From NCBI RefSeq assembly GCF_008312835.1, contig NZ_VSKS01000003.1, positions 248,001 to 312,000 on the forward strand: a DNA stretch of 64,000 nucleotides. The letters are read 5' to 3'. Shown in pieces: positions 26,082-34,698 of this stretch. The position numbers and the translations under genes were made by a program. The notes beneath the pieces were generated by a model that saw only the letters and a program-made list of their open reading frames with translations, made no database searches and was not told the origin of the DNA. Source of the DNA: Streptomyces marokkonensis (GTDB lineage Bacteria > Actinomycetota > Actinomycetes > Streptomycetales > Streptomycetaceae). Numbering within the stretch: the stretch's first letter is position 1; each line of letters begins with the position of its first letter.

Positions 26082-26582
26082 TCAGCCCTGCGGCTCCAGG
26101 TCCTCCTCCTCGAACACCAGCAGGGTGCGCGTGCTGAGCACCTCGGGGATCGCCTGGAGCCGGGTCAGCACCAGTTCGCGCAGCGCCCGGTTGTCGGGCG
26201 TGTGCACCAGCAGCAGGACGTCGAAGTCCCCGCCCACCAGTGCGATGTGCGAGGCTCCCGGGAGCTGCCTGAGCTGCTCGCGGACCGTGCGCCAGGTGTT
26301 CTGGACGATCTTCAGGGTGACGTACGCGGACGTCCCGTGACCGGCCCGCTCGTGGTCGACGCGGGCCCCGAAGCCGCGGATGACGCCGTCCTCGACGAGG
26401 CGGTTGATCCGCGCGTAGGCGTTCGCGCGCGAGACGTGGACCCGCTCGGCGACCGAGCGTATGGACGCGCGGCCGTCCGCCTGGAGCATCCGCAGGATGT
26501 CCTGGTCGATGGCGTCCAGGGGCCGCGCGGGAGGAAGCGGACCAGTCCCCTCCTGGCCCTCGGCCATTTGTTCAGATGCCAC
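26082..26582 (-). CDS. Lrp/AsnC-family regulator next to bkdABC
   Basis: A 166-residue feast/famine regulator. The N-terminal AsnC-type helix-turn-helix covers about 23-70 (LDAIDQDILRMLQADGRAS, SRANAYARINRL); the C-terminal RAM ligand domain includes GASHIALVGGDFDVLLLV. It is divergent from bkdA (170 bp between starts). Lrp-type activators called BkdR control branched-chain keto-acid dehydrogenase genes in other bacteria and respond to leucine, valine or isoleucine, so the same job is likely here. Start GTG 26582 has GGAG upstream; ATG 26567 is an alternative. Confidence 0.88.
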   Translation of the reverse strand: MASEQMAEGQEGTGPLPPARPLDAIDQDILRMLQADGRASIRSVAERVHVSRANAYARINRLVEDGVIRGFGARVDHERAGHGTSAYVTLKIVQNTWRTVREQLRQLPGASHIALVGGDFDVLLLVHTPDNRALRELVLTRLQAIPEVLSTRTLLVFEEEDLEPQG

Positions 26583-26627
26583 CCGCCCCCACCTCTCCGC
26601 CGTGGACGTCCTGCATCCATCTCAGGT

Positions 26628-26650
26628 TGTGGAGAACCGTTTGTCCACAG
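26628..26650. promoter_or_regulatory. inverted pair of DnaA-box-like 9-mers
   Basis: TGTGGAGAA at 26628-26636 (reverse TTCTCCACA, one mismatch) and perfect TTGTCCACA at 26642-26650, facing opposite ways within the Lrp/bkdA gap. Confidence 0.45.
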
Positions 26651-26684
26651 CCTGGTGCCAGCCGTAGCCAAAATGTGCCGGCGA

Positions 26685-26698
26685 CCGAACAATCGGTT
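26685..26698. promoter_or_regulatory. PaaR-type operator 3 (bkdA promoter)
   Basis: ACCGAACAATCGGT, perfect ACCGA/TCGGT arms around ACAA; one central mismatch to the ACCG-NN-CG-NN-CGGT core. 55 bp before bkdA, so it may place bkdABC under the same TetR regulator as the paa genes. Confidence 0.65.
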
Positions 26699-26752
26699 GG
26701 TGAGGCGTGTCACAGACGCCGCGCCTCCGACATCCCACGAGGAGGTGCCGTC

Positions 26753-27892
26753 ATGACGGTCATGGAGCAGCGGGGGGCCTACCGGCCGACCCCGCCGCCC
26801 GCCTGGCAGCCCCGTACCGACCCCGCGCCGCTGCTGCCGGACGCGGAGCCGTACCGCGTCCTCGGCACCGAGGCCGCCGCCGGGGCCGACCCGGAGCTGC
26901 TGCGCCGGCTGTACGCGGAACTGGTGAAGGGCCGCCGGTACAACGCGCAGGCCACCGCCCTCACCAAGCAGGGCCGTCTCGCGGTCTACCCCTCCAGCAC
27001 CGGCCAGGAGGCCTGCGAGGTCGCCGCCGCGCTCGTCCTCGAGGAGCGCGACTGGCTCTTCCCCAGCTACCGCGACACCCTCGCCGTCGTCGCGCGCGGT
27101 GTGGACCCCGTCGAGGCCCTCACCCTGCTGCGCGGCGACTGGCACACCGGCTACGACCCCCACGAGCACCGCGTGGCGCCGCTGAGCACCCCCCTCGCCA
27201 CCCAGTTGCCGCACGCCGTCGGTCTCGCCCACGCCGCCCGCCTCAAGGGCGACGACGTGGTCGCGCTCGCCATGGTCGGCGACGGCGGCACCAGCGAGGG
27301 CGACTTCCACGAGGCGCCGAACTTCGCCGCCGTCTGGCAGGCCCCGGTGGTCTTCCTCGTCCAGAACAACGGCTTCGCGATCTCCGTACCGCTGGCCAAG
27401 CAGACCGCGGCCCCGTCGCTGGCCCACAAGGCCGTCGGCTACGGCATGCCCGGCCGCCTGGTCGACGGCAACGACGCCGCCGCCGTGCACGAGGTCCTGG
27501 CCGACGCCGTGCGCCGCGCCCGCGCGGGCGGCGGTCCGACCCTGGTCGAGGCGATCACCTACCGCGTGGAGGCCCACACCAACGCCGACGACGCCACCCG
27601 CTACCGCGGCGACGCCGAGGTCGAGACCTGGAAGCAGCACGACCCGATCGCGCTCCTGGAGCGGGAGCTGACCGCGCGCGGGCTGCTCGACGAGACCGGC
27701 ATCGAGAGTGCGCGCCAGGACGCCGAGACCATGGCCGCCGCCCTGCGCGCGCAGATGAACCAGGACCCCGCGCTCGACCCCATGGACCTCTTCGCCCACG
27801 TCTACGCCGAGCCCACCCCCCAGCTGATCGAGCAGCGGGAGCAGCTGCGGGCCGAGCTGGCGGCCGAGGCCGAGCCGGAAGGGGCGCAGTGA
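26753..27892 (+). CDS. bkdA: branched-chain 2-oxoacid dehydrogenase E1 alpha (cluster 1)
   Basis: A 379-residue thiamine-diphosphate E1 alpha subunit. The TPP motif begins GDGGTSEGDFHEAPNF and ends near VQNNGFAIS; the phosphorylation-loop region ITYRVEAHTNADD is normal. The length fits bkdA as I recall it (about 380). It decarboxylates 2-oxoisovalerate, 2-oxoisocaproate and 2-oxo-3-methylvalerate, feeding branched fatty-acid and polyketide starters. GAGGAGG lies 7 nt before ATG 26753. The stop overlaps bkdB (TGATG). First gene of bkdABC, divergent from an Lrp regulator. Confidence 0.93.
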   Translation: MTVMEQRGAYRPTPPPAWQPRTDPAPLLPDAEPYRVLGTEAAAGADPELLRRLYAELVKGRRYNAQATALTKQGRLAVYPSSTGQEACEVAAALVLEERDWLFPSYRDTLAVVARGVDPVEALTLLRGDWHTGYDPHEHRVAPLSTPLATQLPHAVGLAHAARLKGDDVVALAMVGDGGTSEGDFHEAPNFAAVWQAPVVFLVQNNGFAISVPLAKQTAAPSLAHKAVGYGMPGRLVDGNDAAAVHEVLADAVRRARAGGGPTLVEAITYRVEAHTNADDATRYRGDAEVETWKQHDPIALLERELTARGLLDETGIESARQDAETMAAALRAQMNQDPALDPMDLFAHVYAEPTPQLIEQREQLRAELAAEAEPEGAQ

Positions 27893-28896
27893 TGACCACC
27901 GTCGCCGTCAAGCCGGCCACCATGGCGCAGGCCCTCACGCGCGCCATGCGCGACGCCATGGCCGCCGACCCGTCCGTGCACGTCATGGGCGAGGACGTCG
28001 GCACCCTCGGCGGTGTCTTCCGGGTCACCGACGGACTCGCCAAGGAGTTCGGCGAGGACCGCTGCACGGACACGCCGCTGGCCGAGGCGGGCATCCTCGG
28101 CACGGCCGTGGGCATGGCCATGTACGGGCTGCGGCCGGTCGTGGAGATGCAGTTCGACGCGTTCGCCTACCCGGCGTTCGAGCAGCTCGTCTCGCACGTC
28201 GCGAAGATGCGCAACCGCACGCGCGGGAAGATGCCCCTCCCGCTCACCATCCGCGTCCCCTACGGCGGCGGCATCGGCGGGGTCGAGCACCACAGCGACT
28301 CCTCCGAGGCGTACTACATGGCGACTCCGGGGCTCCATGTCGTCACGCCGGCGACCGTCGCGGACGCCTACGGGCTGCTGCGCGCCGCCATCGCCTCCGA
28401 CGACCCGGTCGTCTTCCTGGAGCCCAAGCGGCTGTACTGGTCGAAGGACTCCTGGAACCCGGAGGAGCCGACGACCGTTGAACCCATAGGCCGTGCGGTG
28501 GTGCGGCGCTCCGGCCGGAGCGCCACGCTCATCACCTACGGGCCGTCCGTACCCGTCTGCATGGAGGCGGCCGAGGCGGCCCGGGCCGAGGGCTGGGACC
28601 TGGAAGTCGTCGATCTGCGCTCGCTGGTGCCGTTCGACGACGAGACGGTGTGCGCCTCGGTACGGCGGACGGGACGCGCGGTCGTGGTCCACGAGTCGGG
28701 TGGCTTCGGCGGCCCGGGCGGGGAGATCGCGGCCAGGGTCACGGAGCGCTGCTTCCACCACCTGGAGGCGCCGGTGCTGCGTGTGGCCGGGTTCGACCTG
28801 CCGTATCCGCCGCCGATGCTGGAGCGCCACCACCTGCCCGGTGTGGACCGGATCCTGGACGCCGTGGGGCGCCTGCAGTGGGAGGCCGAGAGCTGA
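27892..28896 (+). CDS. bkdB: branched-chain 2-oxoacid dehydrogenase E1 beta (cluster 1)
   Basis: A 334-residue E1 beta subunit: MGEDVGTLGGVFRVTDGL, PYGGGIGGVEHHSDSSE and the transketolase C-terminal VHESGGFGGPGGEI. It pairs with BkdA in an alpha2beta2 E1. Starts are overlapped at both ends (TGATG with bkdA and with bkdC), consistent with a single polycistronic unit. The paralogue 15.6 kb downstream (bkdG) is clearly related but shorter. Confidence 0.94.
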   Translation: MTTVAVKPATMAQALTRAMRDAMAADPSVHVMGEDVGTLGGVFRVTDGLAKEFGEDRCTDTPLAEAGILGTAVGMAMYGLRPVVEMQFDAFAYPAFEQLVSHVAKMRNRTRGKMPLPLTIRVPYGGGIGGVEHHSDSSEAYYMATPGLHVVTPATVADAYGLLRAAIASDDPVVFLEPKRLYWSKDSWNPEEPTTVEPIGRAVVRRSGRSATLITYGPSVPVCMEAAEAARAEGWDLEVVDLRSLVPFDDETVCASVRRTGRAVVVHESGGFGGPGGEIAARVTERCFHHLEAPVLRVAGFDLPYPPPMLERHHLPGVDRILDAVGRLQWEAES

Positions 28897-30317
28897 TGGC
28901 ACAGGTGCTGGAGTTCAAGCTGCCCGACCTCGGTGAGGGGCTCACCGAGGCGGAGATCGTGCGCTGGCTGGTCGAGGTCGGCGATGTCGTCGCCGTGGAC
29001 CAGCCGGTCGTCGAGGTCGAGACGGCCAAGGCGATGGTGGAGGTGCCCTGCCCCTACGGCGGCGTGGTCACGGCCCGCTTCGGCGCCGAGGGCACCGAAC
29101 TGCCCGTCGGCGCCCCGCTGCTGACGGTGGCGGTGGGGGAGGCGGCCGAGGACCGCCCGGCCACCGGTTCCGAGGGAGCGCCGGCACCGGCCGCCGAGGG
29201 CTCCGGCAACGTCCTGGTCGGTTACGGCACCTCCCGGGCGCCGGCCCGTCGCCGCCGGATCCGTCCGGCGGAGTCCGCGCCTGCCGCGTCCGCCGCACCC
29301 GCGGCGAACGGGCGGTTGAGGCCCACCGGGACGACGAAGCCGGCGGAGCCGGCCGACACGCGGGCCGGCGCCCCCGGCGGCGCGGACGGCCCCGTCCCGG
29401 TGATCTCCCCGCTGGTGCGCAGGCTGGCCCGGCAGAACGGCCTGGACCTGCGGGAGATGACCGGTTCCGGGCCCGACGGGCTGATCCTGCGGGCGGACGT
29501 GGAGTACGCCCTGCGCGCCGCCGCCACGCGGGGCCGCACGGGCGCAAGGACCGACGAGCCGCTCACGCAGGCCGCCCCGGCGCCCGCGCCGGCCGCCCCG
29601 GCCACGCAGGCCGCCCCGGGCACGCCGGCCGTCACCCGGGTCCCGCTCAAGGGCATCCGCGGTGCCGTCGCCGACAAGCTGTCCCGCAGCCGCACCGAGA
29701 TACCGGACGCGACCTGCTGGGTGGACGCCGACGCGACCGAACTGATGCGGACGCGGGCCGCCATGAACGCGGCCGGCGGGCCGAAGATCTCCGTCCTCGC
29801 CCTGCTGGCCCGGATCTGCACCGCCGCGCTCGCCCGCTTCCCCGAGCTCAACTCCTCGGTGGACACCGGGGCCAGGGAGATCGTCCGCTACGACGAGGTG
29901 CACCTCGGCTTCGCCGCGCAGACCGACCGGGGGCTCGTCGTCCCCGTCGTCCGTGACGCGCACGCCCGGGACGCGGAGTCGCTCACGGCGGAGTTCGCGC
30001 GGCTGACCGAGGCGGCCCGGGCCGGGACGCTGACACCGGCGGAACTCACGGGCGGCACCTTCACGCTGAACAACTACGGCGTGTTCGGCGTCGACGGCTC
30101 CACACCGATCATCAACCACCCCGAGGCCGCCATGCTCGGCGTCGGCCGCATCGTCCCCAAACCGTGGGTGCACGAGGGCGAGCTTGCGGTGCGGCAGGTC
30201 GTGCAGCTCTCGTTCACCTTCGACCACCGGGTCTGCGACGGCGGTACGGCGGGAGGCTTCCTGCGGTACGTGGCGGACTGCGTGGAGCAACCGGCGGTGC
30301 TGCTGCGGACGCTGTGA
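28896..30317 (+). CDS. bkdC: branched-chain 2-oxoacid dehydrogenase E2 (cluster 1)
   Basis: A 473-residue dihydrolipoyl acyltransferase. The lipoyl domain (1-80) has Lys45 in VETAKAMVEV; an Ala/Pro linker follows; the peripheral-subunit-binding domain is at about 169-205 (SPLVRRLARQNGLDLREM); the catalytic domain is at about 245-473, with DHRVCDGG near residue 443. It transfers branched acyl groups to CoA. There is no E3 gene here, so lipoamide dehydrogenase must be encoded elsewhere. A strong 13-bp-stem hairpin ends the cluster. Confidence 0.94.
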   Translation: MAQVLEFKLPDLGEGLTEAEIVRWLVEVGDVVAVDQPVVEVETAKAMVEVPCPYGGVVTARFGAEGTELPVGAPLLTVAVGEAAEDRPATGSEGAPAPAAEGSGNVLVGYGTSRAPARRRRIRPAESAPAASAAPAANGRLRPTGTTKPAEPADTRAGAPGGADGPVPVISPLVRRLARQNGLDLREMTGSGPDGLILRADVEYALRAAATRGRTGARTDEPLTQAAPAPAPAAPATQAAPGTPAVTRVPLKGIRGAVADKLSRSRTEIPDATCWVDADATELMRTRAAMNAAGGPKISVLALLARICTAALARFPELNSSVDTGAREIVRYDEVHLGFAAQTDRGLVVPVVRDAHARDAESLTAEFARLTEAARAGTLTPAELTGGTFTLNNYGVFGVDGSTPIINHPEAAMLGVGRIVPKPWVHEGELAVRQVVQLSFTFDHRVCDGGTAGGFLRYVADCVEQPAVLLRTL

Positions 30318-30353
30318 GTCCGCTTGCGCTCCCCGGTCTCCCCGACCGCGTCC

Positions 30354-30390
30354 GCGTGCCCCCGCGTTCTTTGTGATCGCGGGGGCACGC
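30354..30390 (+). terminator. terminator after bkdC
   Basis: Perfect 13-bp stem GCGTGCCCCCGCG / CGCGGGGGCACGC with an 11-nt loop (TTCTTTGTGAT). No T-tract, as is common in Streptomyces. It ends 11 nt before the mobA-like start. Confidence 0.75.
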
Positions 30391-30401
30391 ATACTCGGGG
30401 G

Positions 30402-31367
30402 GTGACCGAGTACCAGCCACCCGGTGTTTCCTCCGGCGGTCCTTCCGGCGATCGTCGCGGGGGGTCCGACGCCGCGTACGACGCCGTCGTGCTCGCCGGT
30501 GGTGCCGCCCGCCGGCTCGGGGGCGCGGACAAGCCCGGTGTGCGCGTCGGCGGACGGGCGCTGCTGGACCGGGTGCTCGCGGCCTGCGCCGACGCCCGGA
30601 CAACGGTGGTCGTCGCCGGCCCCCGCCCCACCGCCCGGCCCGTGGTCTGGGCCCGCGAGGAGCCCCCGGGCGGCGGACCCCTGGCCGCGCTCGACGCCGG
30701 ACTCCGGCACACCACCGCCGGCCATGTCGTCCTCCTCTCCGCCGATCTGCCGTTCCTCGGCCGGGGCACCGTCGAGGCACTGCTGGCGGTCCTCAGCGGC
30801 GGCACGGCCGACGGCGTGCTGCTGACCGACTCCGACGGCCGGGACCAGCCGCTCGTGGCCGCGTACCGGACCTCGTCCCTGCGCCGCGAACTGACCGCGC
30901 TCACCGGCCGGCACGGCGATCTGACCGGACTCCCCCTGCGCCGGCTGACCGGCGCTCTCGACCTCACCCGTATCTCCGACCCGGTGGCGTCCTTCGACTG
31001 CGACACCTGGGACGACATCGCCACAGCCAGGGCACGCATCAGGGAGCATGGACACGTGTTGGACGAATGGATCTCCGCAGTCAAGGACGAGCTGGGCATC
31101 GACCTGGACGTCGACACCGGCGTGCTGCTCGACCTCGCCCGCGACGCCGCCCACGGCGTGGCCAGGCCCGCCGCTCCGCTGACCACCTTCCTCGTCGGGT
31201 ATGCGGCCGCCCGGGCCGGCGGCGACCGCGAGGCCGTCGCCGAGGCGGCCCGCAAGGCCGCGGCGCTCGCGCTGCGCTGGGCGGACGAGGACGCCCCGGC
31301 CGCCGGCACCGCGTCCGGCGACGCCGCGCCCGACGCGACCCCCGACACCCGCCCGGAAGCAGAATGA
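30402..31367 (+). CDS. MobA-like molybdenum cofactor guanylyltransferase fused to DUF6457
   Basis: A 321-residue fusion. The N-terminal nucleotidyltransferase domain (about 25-215) has VVLAGGAARRLGGADKP, GGGPLAALDAGL and LLSADLPFL, matching MobA, which attaches GMP to molybdopterin. The C-terminal part (about 220-300, DEWISAVKDELGIDLDVD) is a DUF6457-type helical domain often found near molybdenum genes. GTG 30402 directly follows a -10-like CATACT (30390-30395) and the bkdC terminator stem, so it may be leaderless. Its stop overlaps moeA (ATGA). The DUF6457 part is usually a separate small protein; here it is fused. Confidence 0.85.
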   Translation: MTEYQPPGVSSGGPSGDRRGGSDAAYDAVVLAGGAARRLGGADKPGVRVGGRALLDRVLAACADARTTVVVAGPRPTARPVVWAREEPPGGGPLAALDAGLRHTTAGHVVLLSADLPFLGRGTVEALLAVLSGGTADGVLLTDSDGRDQPLVAAYRTSSLRRELTALTGRHGDLTGLPLRRLTGALDLTRISDPVASFDCDTWDDIATARARIREHGHVLDEWISAVKDELGIDLDVDTGVLLDLARDAAHGVARPAAPLTTFLVGYAAARAGGDREAVAEAARKAAALALRWADEDAPAAGTASGDAAPDATPDTRPEAE

Positions 31368-32716
31368 CCGCGCATGCAACCCGGGCCGAAGAGGACGCCG
31401 ATGACCTCGACGTCGAGGAGGCGCTCGCCCTCGTGAAGCAACGACCCGACCGCACCGCCGGCGACCACGCCCCCGGCGGCACCACGCGCCACCACGCCAC
31501 CGACTGGACCGAGGCCCGGACCATCGCCGGACGCGCCCCGCGCCGCGGCAGCCGCACGGGGTACCTGACCCCCGTGGCCGTCCCCCTCGCCTCCGCCCTC
31601 GGCCTCACCCTGGCCGCCCCCCTCACCGCTCTCACCGACCTGCCCTCCTTCGACACCTCCGCGATGGACGGCTGGGCGGTGTCCGGCCCCGGCCCCTGGG
31701 ACGTACGGGAGGAAGGCGTCCTCGCCGGGCACGCCGAGCACGTGCCGCTCACCGACGGCGAGGCCGTCCGTATCGCCACCGGCGCCCGCATCCCCCCGGA
31801 CACCACCGCCGTGCTCCGCAGCGAACACGGCCGCACCGACGACAAGGGCCGGCTGCACGCCGCCGCCGACCGGGCACCGCACACCGTCACCCACGGCCAG
31901 GACATCCGCCCCCGAGGCCAGGAGTGCCGCAGCGGCGACCAGCTGCTGCCCGTGGGCACCCTGGTGACCCCGCCGGTCCTGGGCATGGCCGCCGCCGCCG
32001 GATACGACACGCTCATGGCCGTCCCCCGGCCCCGCGCCGCCGTGTTCGTCCTCGGTGACGAATTGCTCGGCGAGGGCCTGCCGCACGACGGGCTGATCCG
32101 GGACGCGCTCGGTCCGCTGCTGCCGCCCTGGCTGCGCGCCCTCGGCGCGGAGGTCACCGACGTACGCCGGGTCGGCGACGACGAGCAGGCGCTGTACGAG
32201 GCGATCACCGCCTGCGACGCCGATGTCGTCGTCACCACCGGCGGCACCGCCGCCGGCCCCGTGGACCATGTGCACCCCACGCTGCGCCGCATCGGCGCCG
32301 AACTCCTCGTGAACGGCGTCAGGGTGCGCCCGGGTCACCCGATGCTGCTGGCCCGCACCAAGGAGAACCAGCATCTCGTCGGCCTGCCGGGCAACCCCCT
32401 GGCCGCCGTCTCGGGGCTGCTCACCCTCGCCGAGCCCCTCCTGCGGACCCTCGCGGCCCGCCCCGCACCGGAGCCGTACACGCTGGCGCTGCGGGACGGG
32501 GTGCAGGGACACCCGTACGACACCCGGCTGGTCCCCGTCACCCTGCGCGGCGACCGGGCGCTGCCGTTGCTCTACAACGGTCCGGCCATGCTGCGGGGCG
32601 TCGCGGCGGCCGACGCGCTCGCCGTCGTACCCCCCGGAGGGTCGGGGCCCGGCGAGGAGGCGGAACTGCTGGACCTGCCCTGGGCGTCCGGGGGAATCGG
32701 GGTGTGTTTCACGTGA
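31364..32716 (+). CDS. moeA: molybdopterin molybdenumtransferase MoeA
   Basis: A 450-residue MoeA. Family motifs are FDTSAMDGWAV (substrate-binding loop), VVVTTGGTAAGPVDHV and GLPGNPLAAV. It inserts molybdate into adenylated molybdopterin. A 45-residue acidic N-terminal extension precedes the conserved core. The start overlaps the mobA-like stop. The last codons and stop lie inside a perfect parS sequence (32706-32719), so the C-terminal residues CFT are fixed by the ParB site. Confidence 0.92.
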   Translation: MTAHATRAEEDADDLDVEEALALVKQRPDRTAGDHAPGGTTRHHATDWTEARTIAGRAPRRGSRTGYLTPVAVPLASALGLTLAAPLTALTDLPSFDTSAMDGWAVSGPGPWDVREEGVLAGHAEHVPLTDGEAVRIATGARIPPDTTAVLRSEHGRTDDKGRLHAAADRAPHTVTHGQDIRPRGQECRSGDQLLPVGTLVTPPVLGMAAAAGYDTLMAVPRPRAAVFVLGDELLGEGLPHDGLIRDALGPLLPPWLRALGAEVTDVRRVGDDEQALYEAITACDADVVVTTGGTAAGPVDHVHPTLRRIGAELLVNGVRVRPGHPMLLARTKENQHLVGLPGNPLAAVSGLLTLAEPLLRTLAARPAPEPYTLALRDGVQGHPYDTRLVPVTLRGDRALPLLYNGPAMLRGVAAADALAVVPPGGSGPGEEAELLDLPWASGGIGVCFT

Positions 32717-32719
32717 AAC
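32706..32719. promoter_or_regulatory. parS (ParB binding site)
   Basis: GTTTCACGTGAAAC, the exact 14-bp parS palindrome. It spans the moeA stop codon (32714-32716) and the chosen start of the channel gene. ParB spreads from such sites during chromosome segregation. Confidence 0.93.
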
Positions 32720-33810
32720 TTCCGGGCCAGGACGCCATCGCTCGCCAGGCGGACGAACATCTGGTGACGCATCGGGTGAAACTCCCGAGGAAGATGGTGG
32801 AGCATCCGATCCGCCAGGTCGCCAAGCGGCTGTCGATGGCCCTGGTGGTGCTCGTGGTGACGGCGTTCATCGTGTACGCCGACCACGACGGCTACAACGA
32901 CAACTCCGACGGATCAATCGACCTGCTCGACGCGTTCTACTATGCGACCGTCACCCTCTCCACCACCGGGTACGGCGACATCACGCCGGTCAGCGACGCC
33001 GCCCGGCTCACCAATATCTTCGTCATCACGCCGTTGCGTGTGCTGTTCCTGATCATCCTGGTCGGCACCACCCTCGAGGCCCTCACCGAACGCACCCGGG
33101 AGGAGTGGCGACTGAACCGCTGGAGGTCCACGTTGCGCGATCACACCGTTGTCGTCGGGTTCGGGACCAAGGGCAGGTCCGCCATCAAGACGGTCTGTGC
33201 GACCGGGCTCCGCAAGGAGCAGGTCGTGGTGGTCGATCCGAGCGCGAAGGCGATCGAGGCGGCCGCGGCGGACGGTTACGCGGGCGTGATAGGGGATGCC
33301 ACGCGCAGCGAGGTGCTGAAGCGGGCCGAGGTGTACCGGGCACGGCAGATCATCATCGCCACGCAGCGCGACGACACGGCCGTCCTGGTGACGCTCACGG
33401 CGCGCCAGCTCAACCGGGGTGCGAAGATCGTGGCCGCGGTGCGCGAGGAGGAGAACGCCCCGCTGCTGAAGCAGTCGGGCGCCGACGCGGTCATCACCAG
33501 CGCCAGCGCGGCCGGGCGGCTGCTCGGGCTCTCGGTGCTCAGCCCCTCGGCCGGCATGGTCATGGAGGACCTCATCCAGCAGGGGACCGGGCTGGACATC
33601 GTGGAGCGGCCGGTCATAAAGGCCGAGGTGGGCAAGACCCCGCGCGAGACGAACGACCTGGTGGTGAGCGTCGTACGCGGGCACCGGGTGCTGGGCTACG
33701 ACGATCCGGACGTCGGGACGCTGGAGCTGACGGACCGGCTGATCACGATCGTGCGGGCGACGCCCGGCACACAGGTCGCCCCCGACATCCGCCCGCTCCC
33801 CCGGGGGTGA
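32713..33810 (+). CDS. two-helix potassium channel with TrkA/RCK domain
   Basis: A 365-residue ion channel: first membrane helix about 40-56, pore loop with selectivity filter TTGYGD (84-89), second helix about 100-124, then a cytoplasmic RCK/TrkA-N domain beginning VVVGFGTKGRSAI and a TrkA-C-like tail. The arrangement is that of MthK-type ligand-gated K+ channels; the ligand (Ca2+ or nucleotide) is not predictable. The start is ambiguous: GTG 32704, 32713 or 32776, or ATG 32794, all in frame and without a clear ribosome site. The first two fall within parS, and GTG 32713 is a compromise overlapping the moeA stop. Confidence 0.85.
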   Translation: MKLPGQDAIARQADEHLVTHRVKLPRKMVEHPIRQVAKRLSMALVVLVVTAFIVYADHDGYNDNSDGSIDLLDAFYYATVTLSTTGYGDITPVSDAARLTNIFVITPLRVLFLIILVGTTLEALTERTREEWRLNRWRSTLRDHTVVVGFGTKGRSAIKTVCATGLRKEQVVVVDPSAKAIEAAAADGYAGVIGDATRSEVLKRAEVYRARQIIIATQRDDTAVLVTLTARQLNRGAKIVAAVREEENAPLLKQSGADAVITSASAAGRLLGLSVLSPSAGMVMEDLIQQGTGLDIVERPVIKAEVGKTPRETNDLVVSVVRGHRVLGYDDPDVGTLELTDRLITIVRATPGTQVAPDIRPLPRG

Positions 33811-33822
33811 GGCCCCCGGGGG
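33798..33822. terminator. hairpin over the channel stop codon
   Basis: CCCCCGGGGG-TGAGG-CCCCCGGGGG; the loop contains the channel's TGA. The stem is strong but each arm is also self-complementary. It lies between convergent genes. Confidence 0.45.
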
Positions 33823-33849
33823 CGCTCCCCCGACCGGACTCCGCCGGGG

Positions 33850-34698
33850 CTACTTGCGGTTGTACAGCCGCATCGTGACCGGCCCGAAGACCAGCACCAA
33901 CAGACCGGCCCAGCCCAGCGTCCAGGCGATCTCGTCGGCCGGCCAGTCGCCCGCCATCAGCCCGCGCACCGCGGACGCCAGGTGGGTGATGGGACTGTTG
34001 TTGACGAACGCCTGGAGCCAGCCCGGCATGGTGCGCGGGTCGACGAAGACGTTGGACAGGAAGGTGAGCGGGAAGATCACCATCATGCTGACGCCCATCA
34101 CCGATTTCTCGGTGCGCAGCAGCAGCCCGAACATCGTCCAGATCCACGAGAAGGCGAACGAGAACAGCACCAGCAGCGCGATCCCGGCGAGCACCCCGAC
34201 GACCCCGCCGTCGGCGCGGTAGCCGAGGATCATGCCGACGGCCAGCATCACGACGGACGCGATGGTGTAGCGCAGGGCGTCGCCGAGCAGATAGCCGACC
34301 ATCGTCGACGGCCGCCAGATCGGCAGGCTGCGGAACCGGTCGAAGACACCCTTCTCGATGTCCGTGTTGACCGAGACGCCGGTGTACATCGTGATCATCA
34401 CGACCGACATCACCAGGATGCCCGGCAGCAGGAACTGGATGTACTCCTTCGGCGATCCGGCCAGCGCCCCGCCGAACAGGTACGTGTACATCAGCACCAT
34501 CATGATCGGGAACGCCGTGACGTCGAAGAGCTGCTCCGGCACGTGCTTGATCTTGAGGATGGCGCGCCAGCCGAAGGTCAGCGAGGCCGACCAGGCGCTC
34601 GGCCGCGGCGGGCGCTCCTTGGCGACGAGCAGGCCGGCGAGGGAGTCGGTGCGCACCGGGGCGAGTTCGCCGCTCTCGGTGGTGGTCGTGGTGCTCAT
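33850..34698 (-). CDS. ABC-2 type permease (DrrB-like)
   Basis: A 282-residue permease with six hydrophobic segments and the ABC-2 signature around [19 protein letters not shown]. It partners the overlapping DrrA-like ATPase (ATGA overlap). The class exports drugs or lipids, daunorubicin being the model substrate. ATG 34698 is selected; the open frame upstream lies inside the ATPase gene. The substrate is not inferable; there is no biosynthetic cluster nearby. Confidence 0.92.
   Translation of the reverse strand: MSTTTTTESGELAPVRTDSLAGLLVAKERPPRPSAWSASLTFGWRAILKIKHVPEQLFDVTAFPIMMVLMYTYLFGGALAGSPKEYIQFLLPGILVMSVVMITMYTGVSVNTDIEKGVFDRFRSLPIWRPSTMVGYLLGDALRYTIASVVMLAVGMILGYRADGGVVGVLAGIALLVLFSFAFSWIWTMFGLLLRTEKSVMGVSMMVIFPLTFLSNVFVDPRTMPGWLQAFVNNSPITHLASAVRGLMAGDWPADEIAWTLGWAGLLVLVFGPVTMRLYNRK

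Noticed and set aside
28536-31379. 947-residue minus-strand frame opposite bkdC and the mobA-like gene
   Set aside because: Shadow frame; no recognisable motif and low-complexity composition, while both plus-strand genes are clearly real.
32704-32719. Hairpin terminator at the moeA end
   Set aside because: The palindrome is the exact parS sequence and has no T-run; its sequence identity argues for ParB binding instead.
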